Assembly (NCBI GenBank): GCA_036924285.1
Contig: JAYKYS010000016.1
Span: 2,790,001-2,854,000, forward strand
Length of the DNA stretch: 64,000 nt
Direction of reading: 5' to 3'
Source: Asterella californica
Lineage: Eukaryota; Streptophyta; Marchantiopsida; Marchantiales; Aytoniaceae
The translations under genes were made by a program, and so were the position numbers. This document shows, piece by piece, positions 12,613 through 26,600 of this stretch. Each line of letters opens with the position of its first letter. The stretch's first letter is position 1. The notes beneath the pieces were generated by a model, which had not been told where the DNA came from, searched no databases, and saw only the letters and a list, made by a program, of their open reading frames with translations.

Positions 12613-12870
12613 CAATGACGTCACACAAGGGCTCTCCTTTGAATTGATACACTCAGGATATGATGTATGTTGAGTTATACACTTCAAGAGATGATGTACT
12701 TAAAGGCTCACTGCCGATTTACGCACTCAAGGAGTGATGTCACTCAGAGGTTCCTAGTTGAAAGATCAATCAAGAGATGACGTCACGCTGAGATTCTCGG
12801 CCGAGAGACTACTCAAGAGATGACATCACTCCAAGGTCTCTCGCTGAGTGATATACTCAAGGGATGACTT
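12613..12870. repeat. Minisatellite of about 44 bases
   Basis: The core CAAG[A/G]GATGA[C/T] with small changes begins at 12684, 12728, 12770, 12814 and 12858, giving periods of 44, 42, 44 and 44. Earlier, more diverged units start near 12613 and 12650. Units contain TGACGTCA or TGATGTCACT and GGTTCTC- or GGTCTCTC-like words. No coding frame runs through it. Confidence 0.75.
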
Positions 12871-14503
12871 GGTAGTTTGGTTCAACTTCTCAACAAAATG
12901 AGGTGGGATGCTTTTAAAACTTTTCTTTTTCTCTATTTATTTTTTTATCTCCAATGATATCACTTTGTATTACAATAACACTTTTCTAAACTTACATTTT
13001 TGTCAAGCTTGCCTTATTTAAATTTAATGCACTTCATTTGCACACTTATCAAATTGCATCAGAGTAGCTCTTGAAGTATCTGGCATAATCTTTTCAGTGT
13101 TCTGATTGTTATGACGATGATTACTTTCACCCATTTTGTACATATTCATCTTCTTTGGTTATCCACACATTCTCGATAGGACTAGTATTGTCTTCGTAAA
13201 CATGATAAGCTTCTTGAGAGATGTCCATCTTTCTATCAGTTTCTTCCATATATTGAAGACTAATACACTCAACTTGATATTGGAAATCACACCCCATAAT
13301 TTCATTTTCGTAATCCTAGACAATCAAGAGCCGTTATATTGATATTTCTCCTACTCTTGAAATGTTCAACAAAATGCAGATGTTTCTCATTTAACTTGTC
13401 CTCCAACTTCATCCATGCTTCAGTAATTCCTCCGTCCATGTTGTCTTGATTCTCATTGGTTTTTTTATAGTACCTTGACCAAGTTACTTGTAGAATCTCT
13501 CACACTATGTTAGTTAGGAAGTTACTGATAATATATGTTCACTCGAATTTGAATATTTTTTTGCTAATTTCGATCAAATTTTAACTATAGAAAATATAAA
13601 AAGATATATATGATTCCAGTGATGAAACTTGAATGAAATCTCCAGTTCGTCCACTTTGGAAATAAAAAAGCTCTAGAACATTTAATATTACTTGTTAACA
13701 AGCAGCATACCTCACATCAATGAAAAATTATACATGCGTTATAGTAGTATGCAACCCTAAATGCCACATTAGTAAGTAGCTCATGTTGATTTTAAGCTCT
13801 AAGTGGAAGACAAAAGGGTTTTATTTTGCTTATTTATTTTCAAATCACTATTTTCTTTCTCCACTCTTCAATGTCTCTTTACAACGATCATACATTTACA
13901 AATGATGACGTGAAGACAAGATTGCTCTTTTGGGGGAGTGAAGTGTTGTGGAAAATAAAACATGTTTTCAAGAAAAAGAAGAGAAATGAAGTCAAAGAGA
14001 AGAAGGACCAAAACAAGTTCTTATTTCACAAAATAGGATGAACCGATTATGTACATACTGACATTAGCTTTATAGACATGGATTCTGTAAAGCTACGGTT
14101 ATATCTTTGATGAAAGTTCAGAATCCACGATGGTACTCGTCTCTTTCACTCTAGAACCCGATCTAATGAGACTGTACAACTTGATGGACTTCTTGACTGC
14201 CTAGAGTAGTTGATCGACGAGAAGAAGATTAACATCCAAAGCTTGCTGGTATATACTATGTGTTCTAGTTTGATTATTTTCATGTTCATGTTCATTGTAC
14301 GTACAAGGTTCGTTGTGCGTGGAAATTTTGTTGATAAAGTTAGTCGATTTAAGCTGATGTAGTACTTTACACACTAGCTGATGCTTATGCTTGTGTTTAC
14401 TGTGGAAGCGCAACGCGAAGTAGGAGGACAATGCTTCCATGCTTTATACTAAAGATAATTTTGTCAATAGTTTACAGCACCATATCAAATAATATAAATC
14501 TAG

Positions 14504-14610
14504 TGAACATTGAATGAATGATCATTCATGAATCAGTCATCTAGTGGAGTATGCATTGAATAACATCAATCAAATGAACATTGAATGAATAATGACTCAT
14601 GAATCAGTCA
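14504..14610. repeat. Duplicated palindromic repeat
   Basis: GAACATTGAATGAAT followed by ATGAATCAGTCAT occurs at 14504-14541 and again at 14575-14610. The first copy contains GAATGATCATTC, a perfect palindrome. It may be a remnant of a small inverted-repeat element. Confidence 0.5.
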
Positions 14611-17600
14611 TATGAAACTATGAAATACATACTATAGACATATTATATATTCATCATCAATGAATTCAAGAACAAATGAACAAACAAGCAACAACGACTT
14701 CCAATGAGAGAAATGGAATATCAGTTTGCTCATTTTTGCTTGAGATCAATTTTCTCCAGGAGATCCATCAAGTCCCAAGAGGCACCCTAGCAAAGACAAA
14801 ACCTAGAAAATTCAACTGATAGCTGACTCAGTGATCCACTAAATGACAGAGGCATTGTCACTATGTGCATGTTGTTATTCATTTTGCAAAACTTGTTCAT
14901 GCAAGCTATACCAACAGCCAGGCTCCGCTTTACTTCTTGATCAACTAGCCCAGAGGTTATAATCTTAAATCCATGTCAATCACAAGCACACAAATGTTAA
15001 TAATGAATCCAAATTTATATAATATTTCAAATATACAAGAAGAATATTGATGCTTTGCTTTGTCCTCATTAGGTGTCAAAAATAAAAATAGATTTAGAAT
15101 GACTGTTCTTAATTTCTTTCTACAGATTACATGCATGTGGAATCTTTTTATATTATACGTTTTGGTGAAAGTTGTTATTCATTCATCGTGTATAATTCAT
15201 GCAGATGTGGAAAGAGTAGATCATTGCTGCAGAGAGAGAGAGAATTTGTCACTAAGCGAAAAGAGAAAAGTAGTACTTGTGGAGGATTTTTTGTCCTTAA
15301 TGAAAATGAGAAAGTGAGAACTAGTTTAGCGGAAATGTACACTTAGAGAAAGTGGCATGACGTTTGTCAAAGTTTGATAGCCATGTGAAGAAGTGTTTGA
15401 TGTGCTACCTTGCATGCTTTTCTAATTGTTATCCTACTTTATACCGTTTCAATCGATTAAACTTTACCTACCACTCTTTCGAATCATAATTATTTGAACC
15501 TAATCAAGCTTAAACAATGATAGAACAGTGGTGAATATGTACAGGTGCTGAGAAATATTCATATTCACCTCTCCCTTTGAAACTGGAGAGAGAATATACA
15601 TATGGTTTAATATTCGATTAAGCATTAGAAATGCTTTATCAAATATTGAATAAAAAATTTTAGCAAATAATAAATATTCATTTTAATTTAATTTTGATTC
15701 GTGGTTAGTAGCTTATGCTTTTATCTTTGAGGAACCTTATGTATACTTATAGATTTTCTCCTTCTTTCTGATTATGAACATGCAAAGTATATTTATTGAT
15801 TTTTTACCTCTTCCTGTAGCTCGCACTTTGTTTTCAAGCATTGTCTCTACTTAAAGTTCTGATAAAAAATATGGTAGTTCCTAGGAAACGTTCCTTATGC
15901 ATTTCTTGCACAAGATTGTACAGAATTGAATCTCTGACCGCATGCTTATTGAAGAATGAGCCGGCGACTCATAGGCAATGGGTTTTCTAGAAACAAAATT
16001 TCTAAATTTTTCTTTTCTTGTCTACACCTCCAGTGTCATAGGGTTTCGTCCACAACATCTAGTCTCACCTCAGTGACAAATCTTATCTTTCTCTGCTTCT
16101 TGATTCATAGTTCATCTTGGATACATACTACAATTTAGATTCGTGGATATTTACCCACAACCAATCCACTCTTGAATTTTCTCTTTTTCTTTCAAGAAAC
16201 AGCTAGTACGAGTGGAAATCATGAAAGTGACATGTGCATATTAATTTCTCCAACCAAAACTGAACGATAATCCACAATATCAATTGCTCCAACTTAAACC
16301 GAATCAAAACAGTGGCATATTAAAGTTTCGAAGCTAAACAGTGCCTAAACTACGATGAATCAGTTCCCAGACCTAAATCATAAATAGGAATAAGATCGAT
16401 GGTTAAATCGAATAGAAATCACTGAAATAGACAAAGAGAAAAATGCAAAAATGGTATTTTCTTCATGTTTTCTGGAGTGGATCCTTGTGCTTGACATCTG
16501 GACAACTCGTTCCTTCTACTACAGTAGCGTAGTAACTGCGCGGTGCATTCCCTAAGCCTAATGAATGAAGCTGGTGGAGGAAAAGGTCGAAGGGAGAATG
16601 CTGCACGGGTGGAAATTTAAACGAGTTCGGCTAAAAATAGAGAAGAGTGGAGATAGTAAAAAAGGTGATTCCGTCTTTTCAGTTGCAAGGTGCATCGTGC
16701 GGAGATGTGGACTCTAAACTGTACGCAAGGGCTCCTCTTGTTCCGTGGAGCAAGCGTGTCCTCTGTTGAGGTTGTAGCAAGTACAGTATGTACTAAGAAT
16801 AATGGAAATTTGGAAAGATATCTTCCCACCGAAACCTTTTTTATTTTTCTTGTCAATTTCGCAGAAATTTACTTGACTGTAACTCTCCGATATGTTTGTT
16901 AAATTATACTTCATTTCTTAGCTCATCCTGACTGCACACCACTTAACTGGCAATAGCAGTTCAGCATATGAGAATGTCATGTCATTTGAATGTGAGACGT
17001 GAATTTCAATAATGGATGGAGATATAGTCTAAGGTGTAGAAGTTATAAAAATTTCAGTTTAAAATATCTGTAGAATATATTATCAACCAGTGCGATTTTT
17101 CACTTGTTTTTCGTGATAGTGAATCTGATGAACTTGCTGTTACCAGTCAGAGTGAGATCAATACCTGTGCTGTCAAGTCAAACAAACGTCTTAAAGATGC
17201 GATCAAGTAAATGGGCCTCATTCTCCTTTGAAACAGTGCGTTTGTTCACTTGAAGATTGTCCTTGTACGTATAGGAACTTTTCTCACATTCGGTAAATAA
17301 ATTGAGTAAGAACCATCTCAAATTTTGGACTTGCAAGGTGACTTCTGCACGTCTGCACGAACTACTTCGTAGATATTATGGAGTCCCTTACGGGTCTTCT
17401 TAGTCGGGTAACGTTCAGTAACAGATTGAAGTTAAACTTTAAAAGTAAACTTGATTCATCCAAGCCGGATTTATATAGTGTAGTCGCCGCGATTCCCTTC
17501 CTTTTGTTTACGATTCTCCTCGTTTCCTTTCTCCTCCGTCTTCCCGCCTTGCGTTCGCGAGTACGTACTTGTTTCTCTTTCCCAGCAGACATCCGCGTGA

Positions 17601-19445
17601 ACTAGGAATCCATCAATGTTAACGTTCATCGACAGATCTATCCGCCGACCATGGACAGAATTTGTCCCAGCCCATTTCATTCTTCCCGCAAGATCCATCA
17701 GTAGTCCCGTCTCGGACTATATTTTCTTTCGTCCCTCTCCACATTAACGACTTCATGAGTGAACCAAGGGAACAATTGAAGTGACGATTGAATTGTCATT
17801 ACGGTACTTCTGTCAAGAAACTGACGCTGAATGCCGAAGACGCCACTGAACTCTTGTCCTAGGCAAAGAATTTTCACTCTTGATAACTTGCTAAGAATGT
17901 GAACAATCGCGAGACTTGAAAGTTTAAAGAGCGAATCCAGTTATTACCACTTCCAGCGACAGAACAAAGAAAGTTCAGATCTCCAGGAGAAACTTTAACC
18001 ACGTTCTGGATTCATTAATTAGCATACGAACAGCCACTTCTTGAGAGAATCTGGGTTGGACTCGAGGTTGATTTCTTTTGGCCAAGAGTGCACTATCGAG
18101 TCGCCAATAAAACTGCGCTGATGATGTGCTAGACTCGAGACCGGTGGAAACTTGAGTTAACTAACTCCGAGGCAGAGAAAATGATGACCCGCAAAGTGAC
18201 CCGTTGGTAGTGACCGGAGTCACAGGACAGGGGCCTCGGCCCTGGGGGCTGGGGGCTGATGCACTGCGGACTCCAAGATAGTGGGGTAGCTTCCTTGAGT
18301 CCAAGTAAGAAATGAGTGCTATTCTGACCTAAAGTTTCGTATGTACCCAAACTCTAATATCTATAGCGCGGGCTTTTACCCGTTCCTCTCTTTACAAAAG
18401 AAAATTGTATTCCAAACTCTAAGTCACTTGGAGAATTACTACGTCTTTCAAAGACCATCGTGTTTAGCGAGACGTCATGATTAATCCTATGGGACGAGCG
18501 TCTTGTTCGTACTGTTTGCTGTTCTAGTAAACAAGCGAATGACGTCTCAACCTCTTTGTACAGTCCAACCTAACCCTAACCATTACTGTACCTCCGTTGC
18601 AGCAGGTACGTAGACCTGAGAAAGAGATAAATGAGTAAGTGTTGTCCGAGAACTCTGACGGACTCGAACAGTGTGACAACACGCTCTCCTCTGGAATGCC
18701 GACGTCTTTGTTCCTTGCAACCAGCGCTGTCAGAGACGAATCAGGCAAAGTTCCCAAGCAGCGTAACGTGTCCATTACACTTCGTAAGTGTGGATGACGA
18801 AACTGGATTAGCGCCCGAGATCCAACTATATTCTTGGCACCTTCAAAACCCGTCGAACCTCCGTATCTCGGCCACCACTTCAAGGATTTAATATTAGTAT
18901 TTGGGCGAGAGCCAGCACCATGCAAGGATATACAGATTGGACCACGTGTAAAGCTGCTTTCTGAGAAAACAGTAACTTCCCCCGCACACCTAGGTAACCC
19001 CCAAAATAGTTTTGAACCCATGCAAGTACAAAGTGAAGAACAAACAGTGGTAACATATATGCTAACTTGGTTTGAGAAGTCACGCGAATGTATATAACCG
19101 AGGTCGGGCCAAGTGGAAATGTGTAAGGAAAGCACATTTCCATGCGAGAATATACTTGCGAGAATATCATATGCAAGCGAACAACGACCAATACTGCACG
19201 AGTGGTGACTTTTCCGGCAGGGGATTCCTTCCCATAAAGGCTTTAAACGAACTGATTTTTGCTGATACGATACATCGAATACTTTTTTTTCTAGAGCTCC
19301 CTTTGTATCCTGTAAAGTCAGAAAGTTCCTACACTTTAATGCTTCAGAAGCACGCCGAGCTTTGGGAACACCGACTCGGGTGTATTACTCCGAAACCCCA
19401 AAACTTCGAGTAAGATAAATTGCGGTAGAGAGAAGTTGTAAACTC

Positions 19446-22400
19446 TCACGTGAGATATTCCATCGCACTCAAATACTCTCCATTTTCTTCGAAATATTTT
19501 CCCAAACGCTTCAGAAAAGGGTTACTGTATACTGTTTCAGTGTCACATATGATTACACATTGTCGCCGCGCACGAGTGACGGCCACATTCATTCGCCTGT
19601 TATCACTCAGGAAGCCCACCTGTAGGAGAGTTGAAACATGACCTGAGATCAGTGCACGTTAAGAACGAATGAGAGTATTCCATGCCCAAGTTTAGACTAA
19701 GGCACGAAATCAGTTACTCACTTGACTACTAGCTCAGTGGAAAAGCCAAAATAGACTGTACTGTAGAAGATTCTTGCAATTTGAAGACAAGTTGGCCAAA
19801 CGTCACCGGATAGGAATAACACGGGACTCCGGCAGGCAGTCCAGTTCTGACAGCATTGGGAGATTTCTGAAAGCGAAAGATTCTGATAACATTCTAACTA
19901 TGACGTACACTTTGTGTACATGCTTTATCCACCAAGCTCATGAAGTGAAGAGATGACTACCTCCTTTTTCTTATTCGACCGGACCATCGAAATTATGATG
20001 GCTTCTTTCTCACGACCTTGAAACCCGTCCACACTGCTGATTTCTGTTTCTGCAAGCTTCTTGTCTCCAGCTCGCATAAGTCTCAGAACGCCGACCTATT
20101 CGGAGCGTCAATGATGGAAGTCATCACGACAACAAGATACCATGTTAGAGTATTATGTCAAACCTTGATGCGAGGAGAAGACCTCCTTAAGGGGTCTTTG
20201 TAACTCCAAGCTTTCAGACTTGGCGAAAAAGCCTCATGATGAAAGTCAGATCTAGTTCAAACAAAGACTAGATGAAATAGATGATCCTTCCAGAACAAAC
20301 CGATCCGTCTTGACAGCATATGACTTTGAGGATGACGTCAACTGGGTGAAGGACGAAGCGAATCAAGGTCCTACTCACTACATGGACTTCCCCTTGCTTA
20401 TTGACTTAATTCATTCGTCTTTCGCAAGAAGTAGGAGACTTGAAATAGACAGCCGGCACTGACCTGAGCATTGTAGGGAGTGATGATGCCAATATCTGAA
20501 GCTCTTACTCCACCTTCAAGGAGTCTCAGAGCATGGGCAATCGCCACTTTTGCTTCACCTTCATTCATGGTGCTATCGGCGTCGTCCTTGACCTCATCCA
20601 GATCACAGCTGGTCATACAGCAAACTTTATTTTCTTGGTTCCACATAGAAATTACAGTCATATAAACGATGCGAAGTAGACGATTATCCCAGAAAATAAC
20701 AACATACCACATACCCTGCTGTGTCAACCACAATTAGAGTCGGATCGACTGCGGATGAGCTAGTCACCCCATCCAGATCATTCAGAGTATGGTCCTTTAC
20801 ACTTCCGTGAGCCTCAATCTGCGAAATCATCAAGGGATCTCAACAAAGTGCATCAACACACGACGAGCAGTACTTTTAAGAAAGTTACTGTTTACTTTCT
20901 AGTGAGTTCTGTATCTTCGCAATATGGATCGACTATAAACTGCGACTCGAATTTACCATAGCACAGAACCAAGAAGCTTCCAAAGAGACTTACGCAGGCT
21001 CGCAATAAGAAAGTAGCTCAGCCAACACCTGTACAATATATTGGTACAGAGTACAGTACCTTATTGTTATACAGTTCCTTGGATGACCAACCCATGATCA
21101 ACTCATTCATACGGTACTGCACGGTCAGCATCGCTGTTATCTGATCACCATAAAGGGCTGCCAAGCGCCCAAAAAGAGTGATGCCTAACCCTTGTTTCTC
21201 TGCTTCTATACTCTGGACAGTAGGGGGCAGCTGTAAATGATCTCCTGCTAGGATGCAACGACGTCCCTGAGAAGAAACCGGTAGTGCAAGCACAGAGTCA
21301 CTCAGAAATAAGGTAACAAACCACAACGACCGGATACAGTTGCATAGTGGATAAGTGGTACACGGGAGGATCCGTGGTGGCAAACACAGCATGCAATCAC
21401 ACACTTCTTCCGCCTTGAAACATAGCCTTGGAGTGTTTTTTCACACACTGTGCTGGAGTCCACAGCAGGAGAAAAAACCTTATACAAAAAACTGACCTTC
21501 AAGAGTGCAATCCAGCAAGCCACCTCAAGTGCTTGTGCAGCTTCATCAATTATCACAACATCAAAAGTAGTCTGATTCAGCTGACGTGAGAGAGCCCCAG
21601 TCAACGTGGTGCAGATGACAGCTGAATCTTTGATCACGTCGGTAACTGCTTGTTGCTGCCTTTGTTTTTCCTCTTTGGTCAGACTTCGTAGTTCCCTTCT
21701 TAACTCTCCCCTGGTCCTTTTATCCTTCGCCTTGAGAAGTTTACTGCTGATAACCTGTACCACGAGGCAGATAACTGTCAGACGAGCAGAAAATTCTGGA
21801 CTCTGGTACAAGTACACCGGGGGACACGGGATTCTTGAGTAGATAGAAGCATCAGTCAAACTTGATCTAACAGCTCGACTGCTGGGATGCATGCATGATA
21901 TAATCTCACTTAACATGGCTATGAAAATGGGTCACTGACCACCCGAAATAGTTTCAGAAATTAACTGGTTTAATAACTGACTGGTCACTCGATAGCCCCC
22001 CTTCTAAGAGCCGGTTTCCAGTTGGTACTCCAGGCGCCTAACCGCTACAGTCCTTTTCATCATTTATTCCTAATACTAGGGCAGAAAAATAAATCGCCCA
22101 TGCGGGAAATTTACTTCCAACTAACGGTTGGAGCTACCTATAAGACCACCTAAGGAGTTCCGGGGGATAATGATAAGGCGCTTCGAACCACAGTCCGGAC
22201 TTGATATATTACTGAACAATGCATGTGTTGGGCCCGATGGATAGTCCGCTGCCTATGAGAAACAGGTTTCCCTTTCATCGCCCTAAACGATGAGCTACAA
22301 CTTTTTCAATGGAGAGCTCCGAATTGCTAATGCGACGTGGTTAAAGGGCTTTATTGGATTCACCATCCAATAAACACCAGCGGTTCTCTCGAGGGCTTTA

Positions 22401-25400
22401 ACTTGTCAAAACACTCTTCCGTGCTGAGACTTATCGTGGTTCTAGGAGAGCTTCAGAGAAGGCAGAACAAGCTGTACAGTAAATTTCCAGGCAGAACACA
22501 AAGCAATAATGACTGGAGAACACGTAAAATTTACTTAATCACACCTTCATTTCCTTCCTAACGTCGTTTGCCAAAGCACTGTTGTCCGCTTTCATGACCT
22601 GCATGACGAAGTCGAGAATCATACATATCATCCCGCTGAAGCAAGCTGCAATATTCTCTTGTCCCCAGCAAGCTCCTACCTAATGCTGTCGGATTAATTT
22701 GCAAAACAGTGACGTACATCCACTTCCGAACCTTGGCATCAAGGGCACTATCCAGCACTTGAGGTAAAAGCCTTGCAGGATGACCCAATCGAACCATCAT
22801 GACCCTGCGAAATAAAACATGGATTGTAATCTTCTAAGTACGTAGCCGAGTGATGCAAATGAACAAATCCAAATATTAGTGTGTACGATGTTAACCTTAC
22901 TTATGACAGGCAAGTCGTTCCACTATGTTGTCGACAGCAATATTTGATGCTGCACAAACAAGAACCTTGCTTTCCCGTTTAACCTCCTGTAGGATCAATT
23001 CCACAACCGTTGTAGTCTTCCCAGTTCCAGGTGGTCCGTGTAAGAGCATTATATTGTTGGAGATAAGGGCCTTCGCAATGGCGGCCCTCTGCTCTGACAA
23101 ACAAGAGCTTCAAGCATCAAATATCCATGGGGTCAGGTCAGATAATCTACTTCAGACCCCCTTGACACCTACCAGGGGACCGATAGTGGTCACGCAGACA
23201 TGTCAACAAAATTAGGCCACTGTAGCACACGACTTACACCCGGGAGATACCCGGGGACTTTATAAAAAGCCGTAGTTTGCTGACTAGCTAGCCTGCTTCC
23301 CCGTAAGAACGTTCATCTGAATGGGATTTTATCAAGCCAGTAGCTGCAACCTCTAATCGGCTATTGCTACTTTTACTATAAAAATGTCACGTCAAACTTC
23401 GATGCATCATTTACTATCCGCTACAGCAGACGCGAGCATATTTCCAACTCCTCGACTTTCACGCATGCTACTACGGAGCAAGGGGTAGACGATCGTCTCA
23501 AGCACTCATGATTCAACTTTAAAAAATTACAGGACCCACCTGGGAATGATCGAGGTCCCTGTTGATTGGAGTGAACGACAGCTGCTTCTTCGCGTAACTT
23601 GGGGGCTGAGCTCCAAATAAAACTGGAACAAGTTCCGTGGCCGGACCCTTATTCACACCTTTGCTGAGCTCTGTAAGTGTTTCAATCATTCTCTTGTATG
23701 TCACCTACAATATCACAAAGTTAACATCACTCTTAAGACATTCGTATTGAATTCCACTGAGGTGACACCTTACAAGCAGAAAAGCTGGATCCGAGAACAG
23801 ACCGGACCTAGAGCGCGGTTGGCTTTAGTAAAGGCCGACCTTTGAAGGACACATGCGTTATTCCCTCACTGGCGTGCATTTCCCATCACAGTCACATTCT
23901 AATACCTCATTCGCTAGTTTCTCCAGACGAAGAGGTGAACTGAGCCCATCCTCTGGGACGTCATCCACGGCAATGGAGATGGAACCATCCTGTCAACCGC
24001 GCATAAAGAGTGTTACTCATATTCTTGCTGAATCATCTGAGTCAGTCAGGACAGCAAGAACTCTTGACACAAATCGTGCAGGTGGGGAGAGATGAGAAAA
24101 GGCCCTGTTTCTTGCAGGTCAAGCATCTGGAATACCTTGACTCGATACACGACTCCCTGTCCTAGCGGCGTACTGGCTGAATCTGCCTTGTTCAACTTTA
24201 CGACCACCACATCATGGGGAGTCATCTGCATATCACAAGGTAGTACAAGGTACTTGAGAAAAACTGGCCCAAACAACGTCTCGGCAACTGAACCAATAAA
24301 AGCCGCGGCAGAGGAGAGGAAAAGACTGCTGGTAGCAGTCCTCATCATCGCACAGTATCTCCAGAAGGCCGCACGCCTAATTTTATGACAAGATTGAAAA
24401 CTAATGTAAGACTGCCCCATCACTTCCACCCTGTTCGTACTACCACCCTTAATCCGTATGGAGTCTCAACGTCACATAGATTTTGGCAAACTGAGACTAT
24501 CTATGGCAAACGAGGCTATGTGTTGAAAACACCCAATTCCTCCAGTATATCACCACCAATTATCCGTGAGTGCAGCGCATTTGTTGGACTGTCAGTCATT
24601 TACTAAGACTACCACATGAGCCTCTCACACGAGTTTCCACGCTTTTCCTTGGCAAAATATGAGGGGAGTTGTTAATCCTACATTAGTCCGACATCGTAAT
24701 ATCCTTACCTTATGAGGTGGCAACAATTCTCCCCGATTAGGCTTCAGCTCCAGCAGTGTCTTACCGAAAAGCCCTGTCTACAAACAATGGTCGACGGTAA
24801 ATGGGTGGACATTGACTAGAGTAAAAATCGGAAAAACATTAACTGATTCGTTTTCTGCATTCAAATCCCCTACTTACATTTTCCTAGCAATAAGTATGCA
24901 CATTACGCATTATTCATTGTCTCTTTCATAGGCTCCTACAGAGGATCACGTAATATTGCTTCGATGAATACGGCTAGTGAGCCAAACCTGAACATCCGAA
25001 CATTTCAGGTTCAGGAGGGTCAGACCCCTTTTCTCAGCGACTTCAGGCTTCAAAGTCGCAAGAGATCCTACAGACGCTGCAATCTCCGCGTTCTGCCAGG
25101 AGCCCCGGGCATTCAGTTATTTTCAGAAATTGTCTGCCTAGTCAACTCCAAAATAAGGGCACAATATTTAGCTGTGCGCAGGGAGTGCGTCCAGCTGCAT
25201 TTGCTTTCACAACCAAGAAGAATTCTACATTACTTCGCCCCATAAAAAGAGTGCTATTTTGCTCCTTGTCAAACTATATGAAATTCAGTCATGGAAAGTA
25301 ATCTGAAAGACAAGTGATCATTACATCAAGTAATGACTCAAAATATTTTTGGACGAAATCATAAACCGGTGAATTGGTAGCCACAATTTTATCTGCAATT

Positions 25401-25983
25401 ACGATTCTAGAGCCAGAGTTGTCTTAAAACATCAGAACAGCAAGTTACAAACACAAGTGGCGGTGCTGCGACAGCAGATATCAGAATTCTGATTTTATGT
25501 AAAAGATGCACATCGTGACGTCTCAAGAGCTTTAAGCGGAGCATTCATCGTCATATACTCCATTTCACTCCAATGTGGACTGAAACTACAGTTGGTTTCC
25601 CCAGGTGTAGTCCTGACAATGTACACTTGTGAGGGGCAATTGCAACTAAACTGAAAGATGATGAATGTCGCAGCGAGCAATGAAGCCAACACCAAGAACG
25701 GCTCAAGTAGAGCTTCCGAAATGAGTCCGAGGAAACTGAATTCAAGGTGTAGGAAAACAAGCACTGAATTGCATGTATCCGTGCACGACTGATGATTCTG
25801 AGTCGTGCACGGATAAGACGGACGATTCTAGACGAATGTAAACCTGGAAGAGAAACACCTACTGACCTTCTCCATTTGAATTAAAGGCAAAGTTTTGCTA
25901 ACAAATTCCTCCAAGGTAATCGGCTTCGGCTCGGGAGGAGCCTCTCTTTTGCTGCTTCCAGCGCTCTTCTTCTTGTCAGCCAT
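19446..25983 (-). CDS. SMUBP-2/IGHMBP2-like SF1 helicase
   Basis: This is a UPF1-like superfamily 1 helicase closest in architecture to plant SMUBP-2 proteins, ATP-driven motors on RNA or single-stranded DNA. Fifteen exons: 25983-25867, 25092-24988, 24777-24709, 24225-24136, 23989-23906, 23704-23540, 23091-22901, 22804-22732, 22598-22545, 21754-21497, 21266-21060, 20818-20715, 20608-20464, 20095-19961, 19619-19446. Phases close to 656 residues with no stop. Motif [10 protein letters not shown] lies at 229-237, DEAAQ at 386-390, GDHLQLPP at 410-417, QYRM at 452-455, GFQGRE at 578-583 and VAVTRARR at 611-618. A Lys-rich 1B-type insertion precedes motif II. The start is the ATG opening MADKKKSAG. 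The product ends in a short Tyr/Glu-rich tail without R3H or AN1 domains, so it resembles the shorter plant form. The acceptor of exon 7 is the least certain. Confidence 0.93.
25777..25814. repeat. Perfect 14-base inverted repeat in helicase intron 1
   Basis: ATCCGTGCACGACT at 25777-25790 is followed by a 10-base loop and its exact reverse complement at 25801-25814. It lies within the 774-base first intron of the helicase gene, so the pre-mRNA would form a stable hairpin. Function unknown. Confidence 0.85.
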
Positions 25984-26600
25984 CTCGGAAATCCTCCCAA
26001 ACTACCGCACACAAGAGCCTGCTGCTGCGATAATTCTGAGTAATTCCTATAATTCAGAGCATGGCGTCGATCCCCGGAGGCATGGAAGCTGAAAGGCGGA
26101 GCGTCAATAGAAGAGGTCGAACGTGCGGATTCTGAGGAAGAACTGAGAATGAATGTTGCAAAACATTATCAGTACCGTACTGCGGTTCTCTACCACAGTT
26201 CTACGCTAATACGTGGTAACAACTTTTACATCGGGGTAACACTAAACGTTGAAACCACGTAAGGTTGGACACAGTACGGAGCAACTTGAAAGCCAAATGA
26301 CACAATACCGTATGCGTAGTCTGGCCTCTAAGGGACTCACGAATCATTCACTTCCAAACGGAATGAGATGTGCATGGCGAGTTTATTATGAATGGCGCAC
26401 TTCCATTATCCAAGTTAGGTAATGGAATTGTGGAAGTCTTTATATTTGTTCACAAGTTTCAACCTATATGTTACCATCCTATATGTTCTCACCGAATATC
26501 GGTGTCTAACTGGTTTAGCCTATAGTCTTCTAAGAGAAAAGTTGAGTGTTCAATCTCTTGTGAGTACGGTTGGATGTGCATGTTGTCCGTCAAATTGTCT
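25984..26600. promoter_or_regulatory. Upstream region of the helicase gene
   Basis: This is unique-looking sequence between the helicase start codon and the satellite, and the likely place of its leader and promoter. I see no convincing TATA box at a fixed distance and no coding frame with a domain. Confidence 0.4.

Larger units (their letters stand above)
12241..19445. other. Long AT-rich spacer without recognised genes
   Basis: Apart from the minisatellite at 12613-12870 and the duplicated palindromic words near 14504-14610, I find no domain, no RNA gene and no convincing exon. Small frames such as 17378-17605 (one hydrophobic stretch then an Arg-rich tail) are short and unsupported. The right end, next to 19446, must contain the 3' untranslated region of the minus-strand helicase gene. 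Confidence 0.5.

Noticed and set aside
17362..17605. Paired 75-76 residue frames on opposite strands
   Set aside because: No domain, no splice context and no neighbouring exon; compositional.
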